In this document: one piece after another, positions 51,929-60,442 of the stretch
How the letters are laid out: each line of letters opens with the position of its first letter
How positions within the stretch are numbered: position 1 is the first letter of the stretch
From: Sulfurimicrobium sp964384915
GTDB taxonomy: Bacteria; Pseudomonadota; Gammaproteobacteria; Burkholderiales; Sulfuricellaceae
Reading direction: 5' to 3'
Assembly: GCA_964384915.1 (NCBI GenBank)
Contig: CAYLMA010000017.1
Location: 1-64,000 of the forward strand
Length of the DNA: 64,000 bases
Notes under the pieces: model-generated
The model's input: the letters and a program-made list of their open reading frames with translations, nothing else
What the model was told of the DNA's origin: nothing
The model's database searches: none
Program-made: the position numbers and the translations under genes

Positions 51929-54661
51929 CTACAGTGAGCGCCTTGCTCGCTCCATGGCGCCATCCTTGCGAAGAGCGGCCTCCCCCGCCAGGCGTTTCAG
52001 CTCCGGCAGGCATGAGCCGCATTCGGTGCCGCATTTAAGCCTATTTTGCAGGGATGCAAGGTCGCCGCCGTTCGCGATGGCATCGAGGATTTCACGCTCC
52101 GACACGTTCTTGCAGTTGCAAACGATTTTTCCGCGCGCAACGCCACCCACGGGCGGCGTATTCAGCGGTGCCAGCGCCCACAGGCGGATCTGCTCGAAGG
52201 GCAAGCCGGCTGCAATCATTTCCTTGAGCCAGTCGCGCGCCAGCGTTTCCCCGGTGAGCCTGGCTCCGACCACCTGGCCCTGATCGACCAGGATGCGCTT
52301 GGAAATGCTCCGGCTGGCATCCTCATAGCTGATGGTCGCATCTTCATCATCCAGCCCCAGCAGGCGGTCCAGCTTCTCGACCAGGATCGGGTCTATCGGC
52401 AGATCTCCCGCCACGCGCAGCACCAGCACCGGCTCGTCTTGCCCGTACAGCCCCAGGGAGGCATGCTGAAAGCGCGCCAGCAAGGGCTGCACGCGCTCCA
52501 TCTGGGCAAGCGCGCCGTGCCGCCGCAGCGCGACCATTTGCCAGGTGTAAGGCAGCTTTTCAACATTCACGGCGGCATGCTTGAGTTCGGGCTGGAACGA
52601 CACCGGGTCGAATGCCGTGCTCGTCAAGGCATTGGCGCCGGGCGAGTTCATGAAGCGGCTGCCCCAGTGCATGGGCAGGAACACCTGGGCCGGCGGCATT
52701 TCCGGCGAGGACTGCGCCCGTACCGTACAGGCTCCGCGCTTGCTGGACACGCGCACCACGTCGCCGTCCTTCAGGCCGCGCAGACGCATATCCGCCGCAT
52801 TCATGGCCAGCACGGGCTCCTCGGCATGGCTGAACAGGCGCGCCACCGTGCCGGTGCGCGTCATGCCGTGCCACTGGTCGCGCAAGCGCCCGGTGTTGAG
52901 GTGGAACGGGTAAAGGGCATTGGTCGGCTCCGCCACGCCCTGGTATTGCGCATTCGAAAAGCTGGCTTTGCCCGTTGGCGTGGGGAACACGCCGTCCGTG
53001 TACAGGCGCGCCTTGCCGCTATTCTCGCCCGCCCGGAACGGCCACTGCTGCGGGCCGCGCTCGTCCAGCAGCGAGTAGGACAGGCCGGTGACATCCAGGT
53101 CGCGGCCGCGCGTCGTTTCGCGGTGCTCGTTGAAGACGTCTTCCGCGCAGGCATAGGGAAACAGGCTTGGCCCGGCCGGGTGTTTGAGTTTGATGCTTAG
53201 CCTGCGGGCAAAATCGGTGGCGATTTCCCAATCCGGCCTAGCCTCGCCGGGAGGAATGCAGGCGGTTTGAAGATGGGTGATGCGCCGCTCTGAATTGGTC
53301 ACCGCCCCCTCCTTCTCGCCCCAGCTCGCGGCAGGCAGCAGCAGATCGGCGTAGGGAGCCGTTTCGGTGCAGCGGTAGGCTTCCTGCAGGATGACGAATT
53401 CGGCCTGTTCCAGCGCTTCGCGCACCATGCCCTGGTCGGGCAGGGAAAGCGCCGGATTGGTGCACACGATCCAGACCGCCTTGATCTCGCCCTGGCGCAA
53501 GGCCTCGAACATTTCCACGGCGGTTTTCCCGGGGCGTTCTGGAATGCCGTCCACCCCCCACAGCCGGGCCACTTCGGCACGATGCTCCGGATTGGCAAGA
53601 TCCCGATGCGCCGGCAACAGGTTGGACATCCCCCCCACTTCGCGCCCGCCCATGGCATTCATCTGGCCTGTCAGGGAAAGCGGCCCGGCACCGGGCTTGC
53701 CGATCTGTCCGGTGGCCAGGTGCAGGTTGATCAGCGCGGCATTCTTGTCCGTCCCGTGGCTGGACTGGTTCAGCCCCTGGCAATATAGCGACAGGCTGGC
53801 GCCCGATTCGCCGAACCACTTGGCCGCCTGAATGATGTCCTTGGCCGGAATGCCGCAAGTCCCCGCGACGGTTTGAGGCGTGTATTCGCGCACTGTTTCC
53901 TTGAGCGCTTCGAACCCCTCGGTATGCGCGCGGATAAAACTCATGTCCGCCAGCCCCTCCCACAACAGCACATGCAGCATGGCGTTGAACAGCGCCACGT
54001 CCGTGCCGGGCAGGATGGGGAGGTGAAGATCGGCGGCGGACGCGGTATCGGTGCGGCGCGGATCGACGACGATGATTTTCAGGCCGGGGTCGGCCTGCCT
54101 GGCCGCCTCGATGCGGCGAAACAGGATGGGATGGGCATACGCGGTATTCGAACCGGCGATGAAAATGCATTTTGCCTGCTCGATATCCTCGTAGCAGGCC
54201 GGCGGCGCATCCACCCCCAGCGTCTGCTTGTAGCCCGCCACGGCGGACGACATGCACAGGCGGGAGTTGGTGTCGATATTGTTGGTGCCGATCAGCCCCT
54301 TGGCCAGCTTGTTGAAAACATAGTAGTCCTCGGTGAGCAATTGGCCCGACACATAAAATGCCACGCTGTCCGGGCCGTGCGTGCGTATGGTCGCGGCCAA
54401 ACGGTCGGCGGCGTAATCCAGCGCCTCGTCCCAGTCCAGCCTCTGGCGCGCGGCACCGCGTTCCAGCCGCAATTCCGGATATAGCGCGCGGGTGTCGTTC
54501 ACTGCCGAGCGGTGCAGATTGGCGCCCTTGGTGCAGAGACGCCCGAAATTCGCGGGGTGATCGGGGTCGCCTCGCACCTCGACAATTTTTCCCTTGTCGG
54601 CGGTGATGATGACCCCGCAGCCAACGCCGCAGTAACAGCAGGTGGATTTGACTTCTTTCAT
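51929..54661 (-). CDS. nasA: assimilatory nitrate reductase catalytic subunit
   Basis: NasA is the cytoplasmic Mo-bis-MGD nitrate reductase. The 910-residue protein starts with the [4Fe-4S] motif CCYCGVGCGVI..CTKG. It has the molybdopterin oxidoreductase core (VRGDPDHPANFGRLC, GTNNIDTNSRLCM) and the dinucleotide-binding domain near 590-720. A C-terminal BFD-like [2Fe-2S] domain ends it (about 850-905: CNCKNVSE and CGTECGSC). This extra domain is typical of the NADH/flavodoxin-linked NasA form. No separate NasB reductase is seen. It begins 15 bases after nrtD. Confidence 0.95.
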   Translation of the reverse strand: MKEVKSTCCYCGVGCGVIITADKGKIVEVRGDPDHPANFGRLCTKGANLHRSAVNDTRALYPELRLERGAARQRLDWDEALDYAADRLAATIRTHGPDSVAFYVSGQLLTEDYYVFNKLAKGLIGTNNIDTNSRLCMSSAVAGYKQTLGVDAPPACYEDIEQAKCIFIAGSNTAYAHPILFRRIEAARQADPGLKIIVVDPRRTDTASAADLHLPILPGTDVALFNAMLHVLLWEGLADMSFIRAHTEGFEALKETVREYTPQTVAGTCGIPAKDIIQAAKWFGESGASLSLYCQGLNQSSHGTDKNAALINLHLATGQIGKPGAGPLSLTGQMNAMGGREVGGMSNLLPAHRDLANPEHRAEVARLWGVDGIPERPGKTAVEMFEALRQGEIKAVWIVCTNPALSLPDQGMVREALEQAEFVILQEAYRCTETAPYADLLLPAASWGEKEGAVTNSERRITHLQTACIPPGEARPDWEIATDFARRLSIKLKHPAGPSLFPYACAEDVFNEHRETTRGRDLDVTGLSYSLLDERGPQQWPFRAGENSGKARLYTDGVFPTPTGKASFSNAQYQGVAEPTNALYPFHLNTGRLRDQWHGMTRTGTVARLFSHAEEPVLAMNAADMRLRGLKDGDVVRVSSKRGACTVRAQSSPEMPPAQVFLPMHWGSRFMNSPGANALTSTAFDPVSFQPELKHAAVNVEKLPYTWQMVALRRHGALAQMERVQPLLARFQHASLGLYGQDEPVLVLRVAGDLPIDPILVEKLDRLLGLDDEDATISYEDASRSISKRILVDQGQVVGARLTGETLARDWLKEMIAAGLPFEQIRLWALAPLNTPPVGGVARGKIVCNCKNVSEREILDAIANGGDLASLQNRLKCGTECGSCLPELKRLAGEAALRKDGAMERARRSL

Positions 54662-54676
54662 TCTATTTCATCAACA

Positions 54677-55468
54677 CTAAGCTGCCGGCCGCAACTGGCG
54701 CCGGTAGAGGAAGTCCAGCACCGCGCCGCGGTATTCGTGATACCTGGCGTCGTTGGCCAGCGCCAGGCGCTCGCGCGGGCGCGGCAGGTCCACGGAGAGG
54801 ATTTCGCCTATGGTCGCAGCCGGGCCGTTGGTCATCATCACGATGCGGTCGGACAGCAGCACCGCCTCGTCCACGTCGTGCGTCACCATCACCACCGTGC
54901 TGTGGGTGGCGGCCGTGATCTTCATCAACTCGTCCTGCAGGTGGGCGCGGGTCAGGGCGTCGAGGGCGCCAAACGGCTCGTCCAGCAGCAGCACCTTGGG
55001 CTGCATGGAGAGCGCGCGGGCGATGCCGACGCGCTGCTTCATGCCGCCGGAGATTTCGTGCGGGTGCTTGTGCTCGGCATGGGTCAGGCCCACCAGCGCC
55101 AGCGCCTCGTGGGTGCGCTTCTTCAGGCTGGCGCGGCTCTCGGCCTGGCCGAACACGCGCTCCACGGCGAGATGGACGTTCTCGAAGCAGGTCAGCCAGG
55201 GCAGCAGGCTGTGGTTCTGGAACACCACCCCGCGCTCCGGGCCGGGCCCGGCGATTTCGCGCCCGGCGCAAAGCAGCGCGCCGTCACTGGGCAGGGTCAA
55301 GCCCGCCACCAGGTTGAGCAAGGTTGACTTGCCGCAGCCGGAGTGGCCGATCAGCGCGATGAACTCGCCCTGGGCGATGTTCAGGTTGATGTCGCGCAGC
55401 GCCACGAAGGGGCCTTTCTTGGTGTTGAACACCTGGCGCACGTTTTCGATTTGGACGTATTTTTCCAT
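54677..55468 (-). CDS. nrtD: nitrate/cyanate ABC transporter ATPase
   Basis: This 263-residue ABC ATPase of the nitrate/sulfonate/taurine family has Walker A GHSGCGKSTLL (about 40-50), signature ISGGMKQRVGIARAL and Walker B LLLDEPFGALDALTR, followed by a MVTHDVDEAV switch His. It works with the permease encoded upstream. Cyanobacterial NrtC-type fusion to a substrate-binding domain is absent. nasA follows 15 bases later. Confidence 0.93.
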   Translation of the reverse strand: MEKYVQIENVRQVFNTKKGPFVALRDINLNIAQGEFIALIGHSGCGKSTLLNLVAGLTLPSDGALLCAGREIAGPGPERGVVFQNHSLLPWLTCFENVHLAVERVFGQAESRASLKKRTHEALALVGLTHAEHKHPHEISGGMKQRVGIARALSMQPKVLLLDEPFGALDALTRAHLQDELMKITAATHSTVVMVTHDVDEAVLLSDRIVMMTNGPAATIGEILSVDLPRPRERLALANDARYHEYRGAVLDFLYRRQLRPAA

Positions 55469-55485
55469 GATTTACTCCGTGAATA

Positions 55486-55621
55486 GTGAGGCGTGAAATG
55501 TGAAGTCACTCGGCTACGCCTTTGTTGTGAAGTGTGAAATGGAAAACCATTATTGCTGTACCTTTCACAGCGAAGCGGCTTCACTTTTCACATTTCACAA
55601 CGAAGTGGCTTCACGCTTCAC
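55486..55621. repeat. GTGAAG-type palindromic repeat, copy 1
   Basis: A 136-base stretch between nrtB and nrtD is made of GTGAAATGTGAAG-like units facing their complements (TTTCACATTTCAC, GCTTCACGCTTCAC). It shares GTGAAG-[TC]CACTCGGC, a CGCCT-like core and GTTGTGAA with 62988-63075. It overlaps the nrtB stop codon. Confidence 0.75.
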
Positions 55622-56520
55622 TCATAACTGAATTTCTTCGCCAGCAGCACCAGCGCCTGCTCCAGCAGCAGCCCGACGATGCCGACGATGAAGATGGCGA
55701 TGATGATGTGTTCGACGTTGAGGTTGTTCCATTCGTCCCATACCCAGAAGCCGATGCCGACGCCGCCGGTCAGCATTTCGGCGGCAACGATCACCAGCCA
55801 GGCCACGCCGATGGAGAGGCGGATGCCGGTCATCATGTAGGGCAGCACGGCGGGAAACAGGATCTTGGTGAAGATCTTCCACTCGGACAGGTTCAGCACC
55901 TTGGCTACGTTCATGTAGTCCTGCGGAATGCGACTCACCCCGACTGCCGTGTTGATGATCATGGGCCAAATGGCGGAGATGAAGATCACCCAGATCGCCG
56001 CCGGGTCTGCCGCCTTGAACACCAGGAGGCCGATCGGCAGCCAGGCCAGCGGAGACACCGGGCGCAGCAGGCTGATGATGGGCGCCATCATGGCGCTGAG
56101 GAACTGGAAGCGGCCGATCATGAACCCCAGGGGGATGCCGATCAGCGCCGCCATGCCGAAACCGATTCCCACGCGCTGCAGGGAGGCCAGGATATTCCAG
56201 CCAATGCCCTGGTCGTTGGGGCCCTTGTTGTAGAACGGGTCGCTGAACAAGGCGACAGCCGAATCCCAGGTCTTGAGCGGACCTGGCAACTGCGGACTGG
56301 TTTGCGCCACCAGCGACCAGATGGCAACGAACAGCGCAAGACCGAGCAGCGGCGGGATCAACTTAAGCACGATCCCTTTCAAGATGGCATTCCATTGCCG
56401 GCCAGGCGACGGCGTATTTTCGGCAGCGCGCAGCAGCGGTGCGCTGGCTGGTGCTATTTCATTAGCGGCAGCGGCCTCCAGGGGGAGCTGTCCGGCATGA
56501 TTTGCGGTGATTGAATTCAT
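55618..56520 (-). CDS. nrtB: nitrate/cyanate ABC transporter permease
   Basis: This 300-residue inner-membrane permease has about six helices (the first near 50-70, the others from about 115 to 290) and the binding-protein-dependent transport fold. GIPLGFMIGRFQFL and an EAA-like loop (AAKVLNLSEWKIFTKILFPAVLP) contact the ATPase. Nitrate, cyanate and bicarbonate permeases of this family are alike, and cynS next door keeps cyanate open as a substrate. Its last codons lie in a repeat element. Confidence 0.92.
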   Translation of the reverse strand: MNSITANHAGQLPLEAAAANEIAPASAPLLRAAENTPSPGRQWNAILKGIVLKLIPPLLGLALFVAIWSLVAQTSPQLPGPLKTWDSAVALFSDPFYNKGPNDQGIGWNILASLQRVGIGFGMAALIGIPLGFMIGRFQFLSAMMAPIISLLRPVSPLAWLPIGLLVFKAADPAAIWVIFISAIWPMIINTAVGVSRIPQDYMNVAKVLNLSEWKIFTKILFPAVLPYMMTGIRLSIGVAWLVIVAAEMLTGGVGIGFWVWDEWNNLNVEHIIIAIFIVGIVGLLLEQALVLLAKKFSYE

Positions 56521-56551
56521 GGTAATTTCCTAATTGTGATATAGCGGCGGG

Positions 56552-57004
56552 CTAAAATTTTTTGTACTGAAGCCATTTTCCGTTCAGGGTCAACACCATG
56601 CGCGGCACGCCCGCCGGGTCTTCGATCTTGCCGATGTCCACCGACATGTCGATGGCGCTCATGATGCCGTCGCCAAAGATTTCATGAGCCACGTCCTTGT
56701 AGACCGGCCCATACAGCATGATGGCTTCGTACAGGCGGTAGATGAACGGATCGGTCGGCGGCCATGGCTGGACAGAGGCCCGGTAAGGCACCTTCACCAA
56801 GCCGTGCCTGGCCTCCTGAGGCAGTCCAAGAACATCAACCAGGGCGGCGGCCTCCTCCTCCGTTGCCTGACCGTAGCCATAAACCAGCATGGCCGCGTAG
56901 ACCGGGCTTTTCCCAAGTTTCTCGGCAATCTGCGGCCAGGTCAGGCCCTTGCCATCCTTGGCCTGCAAGGCCATGTCACGAATCTGTTCCTTGTTTGACA
57001 ACAT
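56552..57004 (-). CDS. cynS: cyanate hydratase (cyanase)
   Basis: Cyanase turns cyanate plus bicarbonate into ammonia and CO2. The 150-residue protein has the N-terminal helix-turn-helix-like region and the catalytic set Arg90, Glu93 (YRLYEAIMLYG) and Ser116 (MSAIDMS), corresponding to Arg96, Glu99 and Ser122 of E. coli CynS. It lies between the globin and nrtB genes, within the same transcript as the ABC transporter. The ammonia would feed assimilation and the CO2 autotrophy. Confidence 0.95.
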   Translation of the reverse strand: MLSNKEQIRDMALQAKDGKGLTWPQIAEKLGKSPVYAAMLVYGYGQATEEEAAALVDVLGLPQEARHGLVKVPYRASVQPWPPTDPFIYRLYEAIMLYGPVYKDVAHEIFGDGIMSAIDMSVDIGKIEDPAGVPRMVLTLNGKWLQYKKF

Positions 57005-57056
57005 ATCGCTCTCCTTTCAACCGCCTGCCTGAACCATCAAACAGGCGGCCAAATTT

Positions 57057-57470
57057 TCATGCAGGGGCGTAAGCGGCCTGTTTCATGGCGGATGACAGCA
57101 TTCCATAGGCTTCCACCCAGGCATCTTTGACTGCCGGGGTAAACTGCTCACCCAGACCCTTGCCCAGCGTCCAGATCAGCGCGCTGCCCACGGTGTCGTA
57201 ATGCGCTTCCGTCACGCCGTAAGCAACGTGGCCACGCCCCAGATCTTCAATCCTTTCCAGAATGGGGCCCAGATTGCCCAGGCTGTTGACGACGGTATTG
57301 ATCATCGCCATGAGCTTGCGCCCTTGTTCAACCATATCGCCCCTGAACATGCCGCGCAGGGATGGATCGAGTTCGAACAGCCGTCCGTAGAACAACTGCG
57401 CCGCAGTATCCTTGATGGGAAGAACCTGCTGCCAACTGCTGCGAACCAGTGCAATTTTTTCGGGTGTCAT
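57057..57470 (-). CDS. single-domain globin
   Basis: This 137-residue globin is of the flavohaemoglobin haem-domain type without a reductase domain. The proximal His81 lies in GRGHVAYGV, the B10 Tyr28 in FYGRLF and a possible E7 Gln49 in VEQGRKLM. These residues fit NO dioxygenase-like or O2/NO-binding globins. In a nitrate-assimilation operon it may detoxify NO formed from nitrite, or deliver electrons or oxygen. No function is proven by sequence. Confidence 0.9.
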   Translation of the reverse strand: MTPEKIALVRSSWQQVLPIKDTAAQLFYGRLFELDPSLRGMFRGDMVEQGRKLMAMINTVVNSLGNLGPILERIEDLGRGHVAYGVTEAHYDTVGSALIWTLGKGLGEQFTPAVKDAWVEAYGMLSSAMKQAAYAPA

Positions 57471-57502
57471 GATGTGTGCCTTTCATATTAATCGTAAGTT
57501 GA

Positions 57503-58756
57503 TTACGCCTTGATCTTGAATCCGGCAGCGTAAGCTTTCGGGTCCTTGCCGTCCCACACCGTGCCGTCGATCATCTTGCTGCTGCGCATGACATCCTTGG
57601 GAACCGGCGTCTTGGTCTGTGTCGCCGCCTGTTTGTAGAGTTCGATCTGGTTGACCTTTTTCGCCACGGCCAGATAGTCCGGATCTTCCTTGAGCAGGCC
57701 CCAGCGCTTGTGCTGGGTGAGGAACCACATGCCGTCCGAGAGGTAGGGGAAGTTCACAGTCCCTTCTTCGTAGAATTTCATGTAATTTGCGTCCTGCCAT
57801 TTCTTGCCGTTGCCGTTGTCGTACTGGCCCAGCATGCGGTCCTCGATCGAGTCGAAGTCGGTGTTGACGTAGGACTTCTCGGCAATGATCTTGGCCACGC
57901 CGGAACGGTTTTTCATGTCATCGATATACTTCGAGGCATCAAGGATGGCCATGATCATGGCACGCGCGGTGTTGGGGTATTTCGCCACCCATTCCGCGGT
58001 GGTGCCGAGTACTTTTTCCGGATGATCCTTCCAGATTTCCTGGGTCGTGACCGCCGTGAAGCCGACATTGTCCCGGATGGCGCGTGCGTGCCACGGCTCG
58101 CCCACACAGTAGCCGTCCATGTTTCCGACGCGCATATTGGCGATCATCTGCGGTGGCGGCACGGTAATGACCTTCACTTCGCTGAAGGGATTCACGCCGT
58201 AGCTTGCCAGCCAGTAATACAGCCACATAGCATGGGTGCCGGTGGGGAAAGTCTGGGCGAAGGTATATTCGCGCGGCTCGGCCTTGATCAGCTTGGCCAG
58301 CGATGTGCCGTCAACCGCGCCTTTGGCCTTGAGCTGATTTGAAAGCGTGATGCCCTGGCCGTTATGGTTGATATTCATCAGCACGGCCATGTCCTTCTTT
58401 GGCCCGCCGATGCCCATTTGCACGCCATAGACCAGGCCATACAGCACATGGGAAGCATCCAGTTCGCCGTTCACCAGCTTGTCACGTACACCTGCCCAGG
58501 AGGCCTCCTTGCTGGGCACGATCTTGATGCCGTATTTCTTGTCGAAACCCATCACCGAGGCGATCACCACCGATGCGCAATCGGTCAGGGGAATGAAGCC
58601 GATCTTCACCTCGGTCTTTTCCGGCGCATCGGAACCCGCCGCCCAGGCACCGTTGCGGATGGCTGGGTCGACCATGGCCATCAATGCGCCCGCCCCCAAT
58701 AAGCTTGCACCCTTTTTCATGAAATCTCTCCGGCTGCTTTTGAAATCTTCACTCAT
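57503..58756 (-). CDS. nrtA: nitrate/cyanate ABC transporter substrate-binding protein, Tat-exported
   Basis: This 417-residue NrtA/CmpA-family periplasmic binding protein (ATG 58756) has a twin-arginine signal SRRDFMKKGA followed by a hydrophobic segment and cleavage after AWA near residue 40. Conserved ligand-site parts include GFIPLTDCAS, FPTGTHAMWLYYWLAS and VGEPWHARAI. Nitrate- and cyanate-specific members are hard to tell apart. It is first in the nrtA-globin-cynS-nrtB-nrtD-nasA transcript and is preceded by a terminator leader. Confidence 0.92.
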   Translation of the reverse strand: MSEDFKSSRRDFMKKGASLLGAGALMAMVDPAIRNGAWAAGSDAPEKTEVKIGFIPLTDCASVVIASVMGFDKKYGIKIVPSKEASWAGVRDKLVNGELDASHVLYGLVYGVQMGIGGPKKDMAVLMNINHNGQGITLSNQLKAKGAVDGTSLAKLIKAEPREYTFAQTFPTGTHAMWLYYWLASYGVNPFSEVKVITVPPPQMIANMRVGNMDGYCVGEPWHARAIRDNVGFTAVTTQEIWKDHPEKVLGTTAEWVAKYPNTARAMIMAILDASKYIDDMKNRSGVAKIIAEKSYVNTDFDSIEDRMLGQYDNGNGKKWQDANYMKFYEEGTVNFPYLSDGMWFLTQHKRWGLLKEDPDYLAVAKKVNQIELYKQAATQTKTPVPKDVMRSSKMIDGTVWDGKDPKAYAAGFKIKA

Positions 58757-58790
58757 GGCTCTCTCCTGATAAAAAAACACAAAACAAAAA

Positions 58791-58835
58791 AGGCGTCGCA
58801 TCTGCGGGAGAAATCTCTCCCGCGGATGGACGCCT
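58791..58835 (-). terminator. leader terminator (attenuator) of the nrtA operon
   Basis: On the minus strand AGGCGTC-CATC-C-GCGGGAGA pairs with TCTCCCGC-A-GATG-C-GACGCCT around a GATT loop. This is a very stable hairpin with single-base bulges, followed by TTTTTTGTTTTGT. It stands 34 bases upstream of the nrtA start codon, so transcription should stop here unless antiterminated. The left arm is shared with hairpin P2 of the ANTAR motif. Confidence 0.92.
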
Positions 58836-58867
58836 TTGTCCTTTGAAGCCGACCGTCGTTGGTCAAC
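58828..58867 (-). promoter_or_regulatory. ANTAR-type two-hairpin antiterminator motif
   Basis: P1: GTTGACC and GGTCGGC close a hexaloop AACGAC (58848-58867). P2: GGAC and GTCC close a hexaloop AAAGGC (58828-58841). Both loops have A at position 1 and G at position 4, the described requirement for ANTAR-domain binding. P2 shares bases 58828-58835 with the terminator stem, so P2 and terminator exclude each other. The ANTAR protein NasT is encoded just upstream. Confidence 0.85.
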
Positions 58868-58918
58868 TCAGATTTGATTCACTAATGCAGCCCGCCGTTG
58901 GGCCGTCGATTACATCAA

Positions 58919-58934
58919 AGCAATACCCGTGCCA
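58919..58934 (-). promoter_or_regulatory. sigma-54 promoter of the nrtA operon
   Basis: TGGCACGGGTATTGCT on the minus strand has GG and GC 10 bases apart and matches the RpoN consensus. It lies 9 bases after the nasT stop. Start near 58907 would give a leader of about 150 bases containing the whole antitermination motif. Confidence 0.88.
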
Positions 58935-58943
58935 GGACCAAAA

Positions 58944-59549
58944 TCAACCCAGCAACTCGGCGATCTCGATCAACTGGCGCGCCACCTCGCCCAGGCGGGA
59001 ACCCTTATCCATGGCCGCCTTACGCAAGGCCTGATAAGCTTCGTCCTCGGACCAGCCGCGCTGTTTCATCAGAATCCCCTTGGCGCGCTCGACATCCTTG
59101 CGCTCCGAAAGCTGGCTTTCCGCCTTTTCCAGCTCCGCCCGCATGGCCTGAAACTCGTTGAAACGCGCGATCGCCACGTCCATGATGGGGCGCAAACGCT
59201 CGCTTTTCAGGCCGTCCACCACATAAGCGCTGACCCCGGCGCGAATGGCGGCGCGGATCTTGTCGCTATCGTTATCGTGGGTGAACATCACGATGGGGCG
59301 TGGCTGATCACGCTTGATTACACAAAGATTTTCCAGCGTATCGCGGTCCGGCGATTCCGTGTCGAGAATGATCAGATCGGGGTTGAGCTCGGCCACCAGG
59401 CCGGGCAAATCGGCGCTGGAGGAGACATGCGCGGCAATCCTGCACCCTGCCTCCTGCAAGGCGTGCTTGAGAAGCGCTGCGCGTTCGAAGGTTTCGTCCA
59501 CCAGCAGGACACGAAGCGGGGATTCAGAGGGTTTGACAGGGGTTTTCAT
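58944..59549 (-). CDS. nasT: ANTAR-domain antiterminator/response regulator NasT
   Basis: This 201-residue protein (ATG 59549; the longer frame adds 24 unconserved residues) has a receiver-like domain (about 12-125; LLVDETF and LDTESPD with a probable Asp near 58) and a C-terminal ANTAR domain (about 135-195). The latter has SERKDVERAKGILMKQRGWSE and EAYQALRKAAMDKG, with the conserved aromatic and Ala/Lys positions. NasT binds leader RNA to prevent termination. In other bacteria it is held by NasS, which releases it with nitrate. No NasS gene is seen here, so NasS is elsewhere or another protein takes its part. Confidence 0.93.
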   Translation of the reverse strand: MKTPVKPSESPLRVLLVDETFERAALLKHALQEAGCRIAAHVSSSADLPGLVAELNPDLIILDTESPDRDTLENLCVIKRDQPRPIVMFTHDNDSDKIRAAIRAGVSAYVVDGLKSERLRPIMDVAIARFNEFQAMRAELEKAESQLSERKDVERAKGILMKQRGWSEDEAYQALRKAAMDKGSRLGEVARQLIEIAELLG

Positions 59550-59765
59550 ATCCTGCCATATAGGCAATTTCCGTACCATGACAGGCAACTGATTGATCCT
59601 GAATAGGATCATGAGGAACACAAGGTATGGTCAAATACCTGGGCGATATGAACGCACCAAAAACGGGCGCGATTTCTGCCTGATGCGCCAAACTGGCACT
59701 GATCCTAAGTGACGTTGCGCCGTTCGAGAACAGTTTGGCAGGGTGGGTTTATAACCCGACAACCC

Positions 59766-60410
59766 TTACTTGCAACGCCCTATCGAGCCAATCCCGCAAG
59801 TCCGCCCGTCGACCCAGACAGCTCCTTTGAGTAACACGCCGTGAAGCCTGGTTTTTGTCAACTTTGCGCCGGTGAGATTGGCCTTCTTGAGATTTGCCAT
59901 GCCGAGACGTACGCCTTCCATGTCAACACTTTGCAACTGCGCGTTTTCCAGATCGGCTCCATACAGATTGGCATGCTTCAGGCTGGCACCCTCCAGGTCG
60001 GCACCCTCCAGATCGGCCAGACTGAGATTGGCATTAGCCAGCAGGACACCCTTGAGGCTGGCGCGCTCCAGATTTGCACTTTCGAGTTGAGCATAGGCCA
60101 GATCAGCGCCATCGAGATTCGCTTCGCGTAGATCGGACTGCTGGAGGCCGGAAAAACGCATGCGCGCGCCCTTGAAATTCGCCCCCTTGAGGGAAGCGCC
60201 CCGGAGGTTGGCATGTTCCAGATCGGCGCCTTCGAAGTCGGCGCCGTCGAGCTTGGCATCACGCAGATCGGCCCACTTCAGGTCGGAGCCTCGGCATTGG
60301 GGGGCGGGGGCTTTCCAGCAATCCGAAGCCGCCAGGGCGGCGCCATGGATCAGCAAGCCCGCCAGCGCCAACAGCCAGAAACGATACCTTGCCGATTTTT
60401 TTCTCATCAC
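59766..60410 (-). CDS. secreted pentapeptide-repeat protein
   Basis: This 214-residue protein has an N-terminal signal peptide (hydrophobic about 10-27, AALAA). From residue 45 to 195 it has an almost unbroken run of pentapeptide repeats of the A-[DN]-L-x-x type, for example ADLEHANLRG ASLKGANFKG. These form a right-handed quadrilateral beta-helix. Short Cys-containing ends (SDCWKAP, APQCRGSD, GRTCGIGSIGRCK) may form disulfides in the periplasm. The function is unknown. The 216 bp between it and nasT hold only possible regulatory sites. Confidence 0.88.
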   Translation of the reverse strand: MMRKKSARYRFWLLALAGLLIHGAALAASDCWKAPAPQCRGSDLKWADLRDAKLDGADFEGADLEHANLRGASLKGANFKGARMRFSGLQQSDLREANLDGADLAYAQLESANLERASLKGVLLANANLSLADLEGADLEGASLKHANLYGADLENAQLQSVDMEGVRLGMANLKKANLTGAKLTKTRLHGVLLKGAVWVDGRTCGIGSIGRCK

Positions 60411-60442
60411 TCAGTCTCCTTGTCGGTTCAAAATGCCGCGCC

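Noticed and set aside
59766..60410. Pentapeptide region considered as a tandem DNA repeat or CRISPR-like array
   Set aside because: The repetition is at protein level (A-[DN]-L-x-x) with diverged bases. There are no identical repeats or regular spacers.
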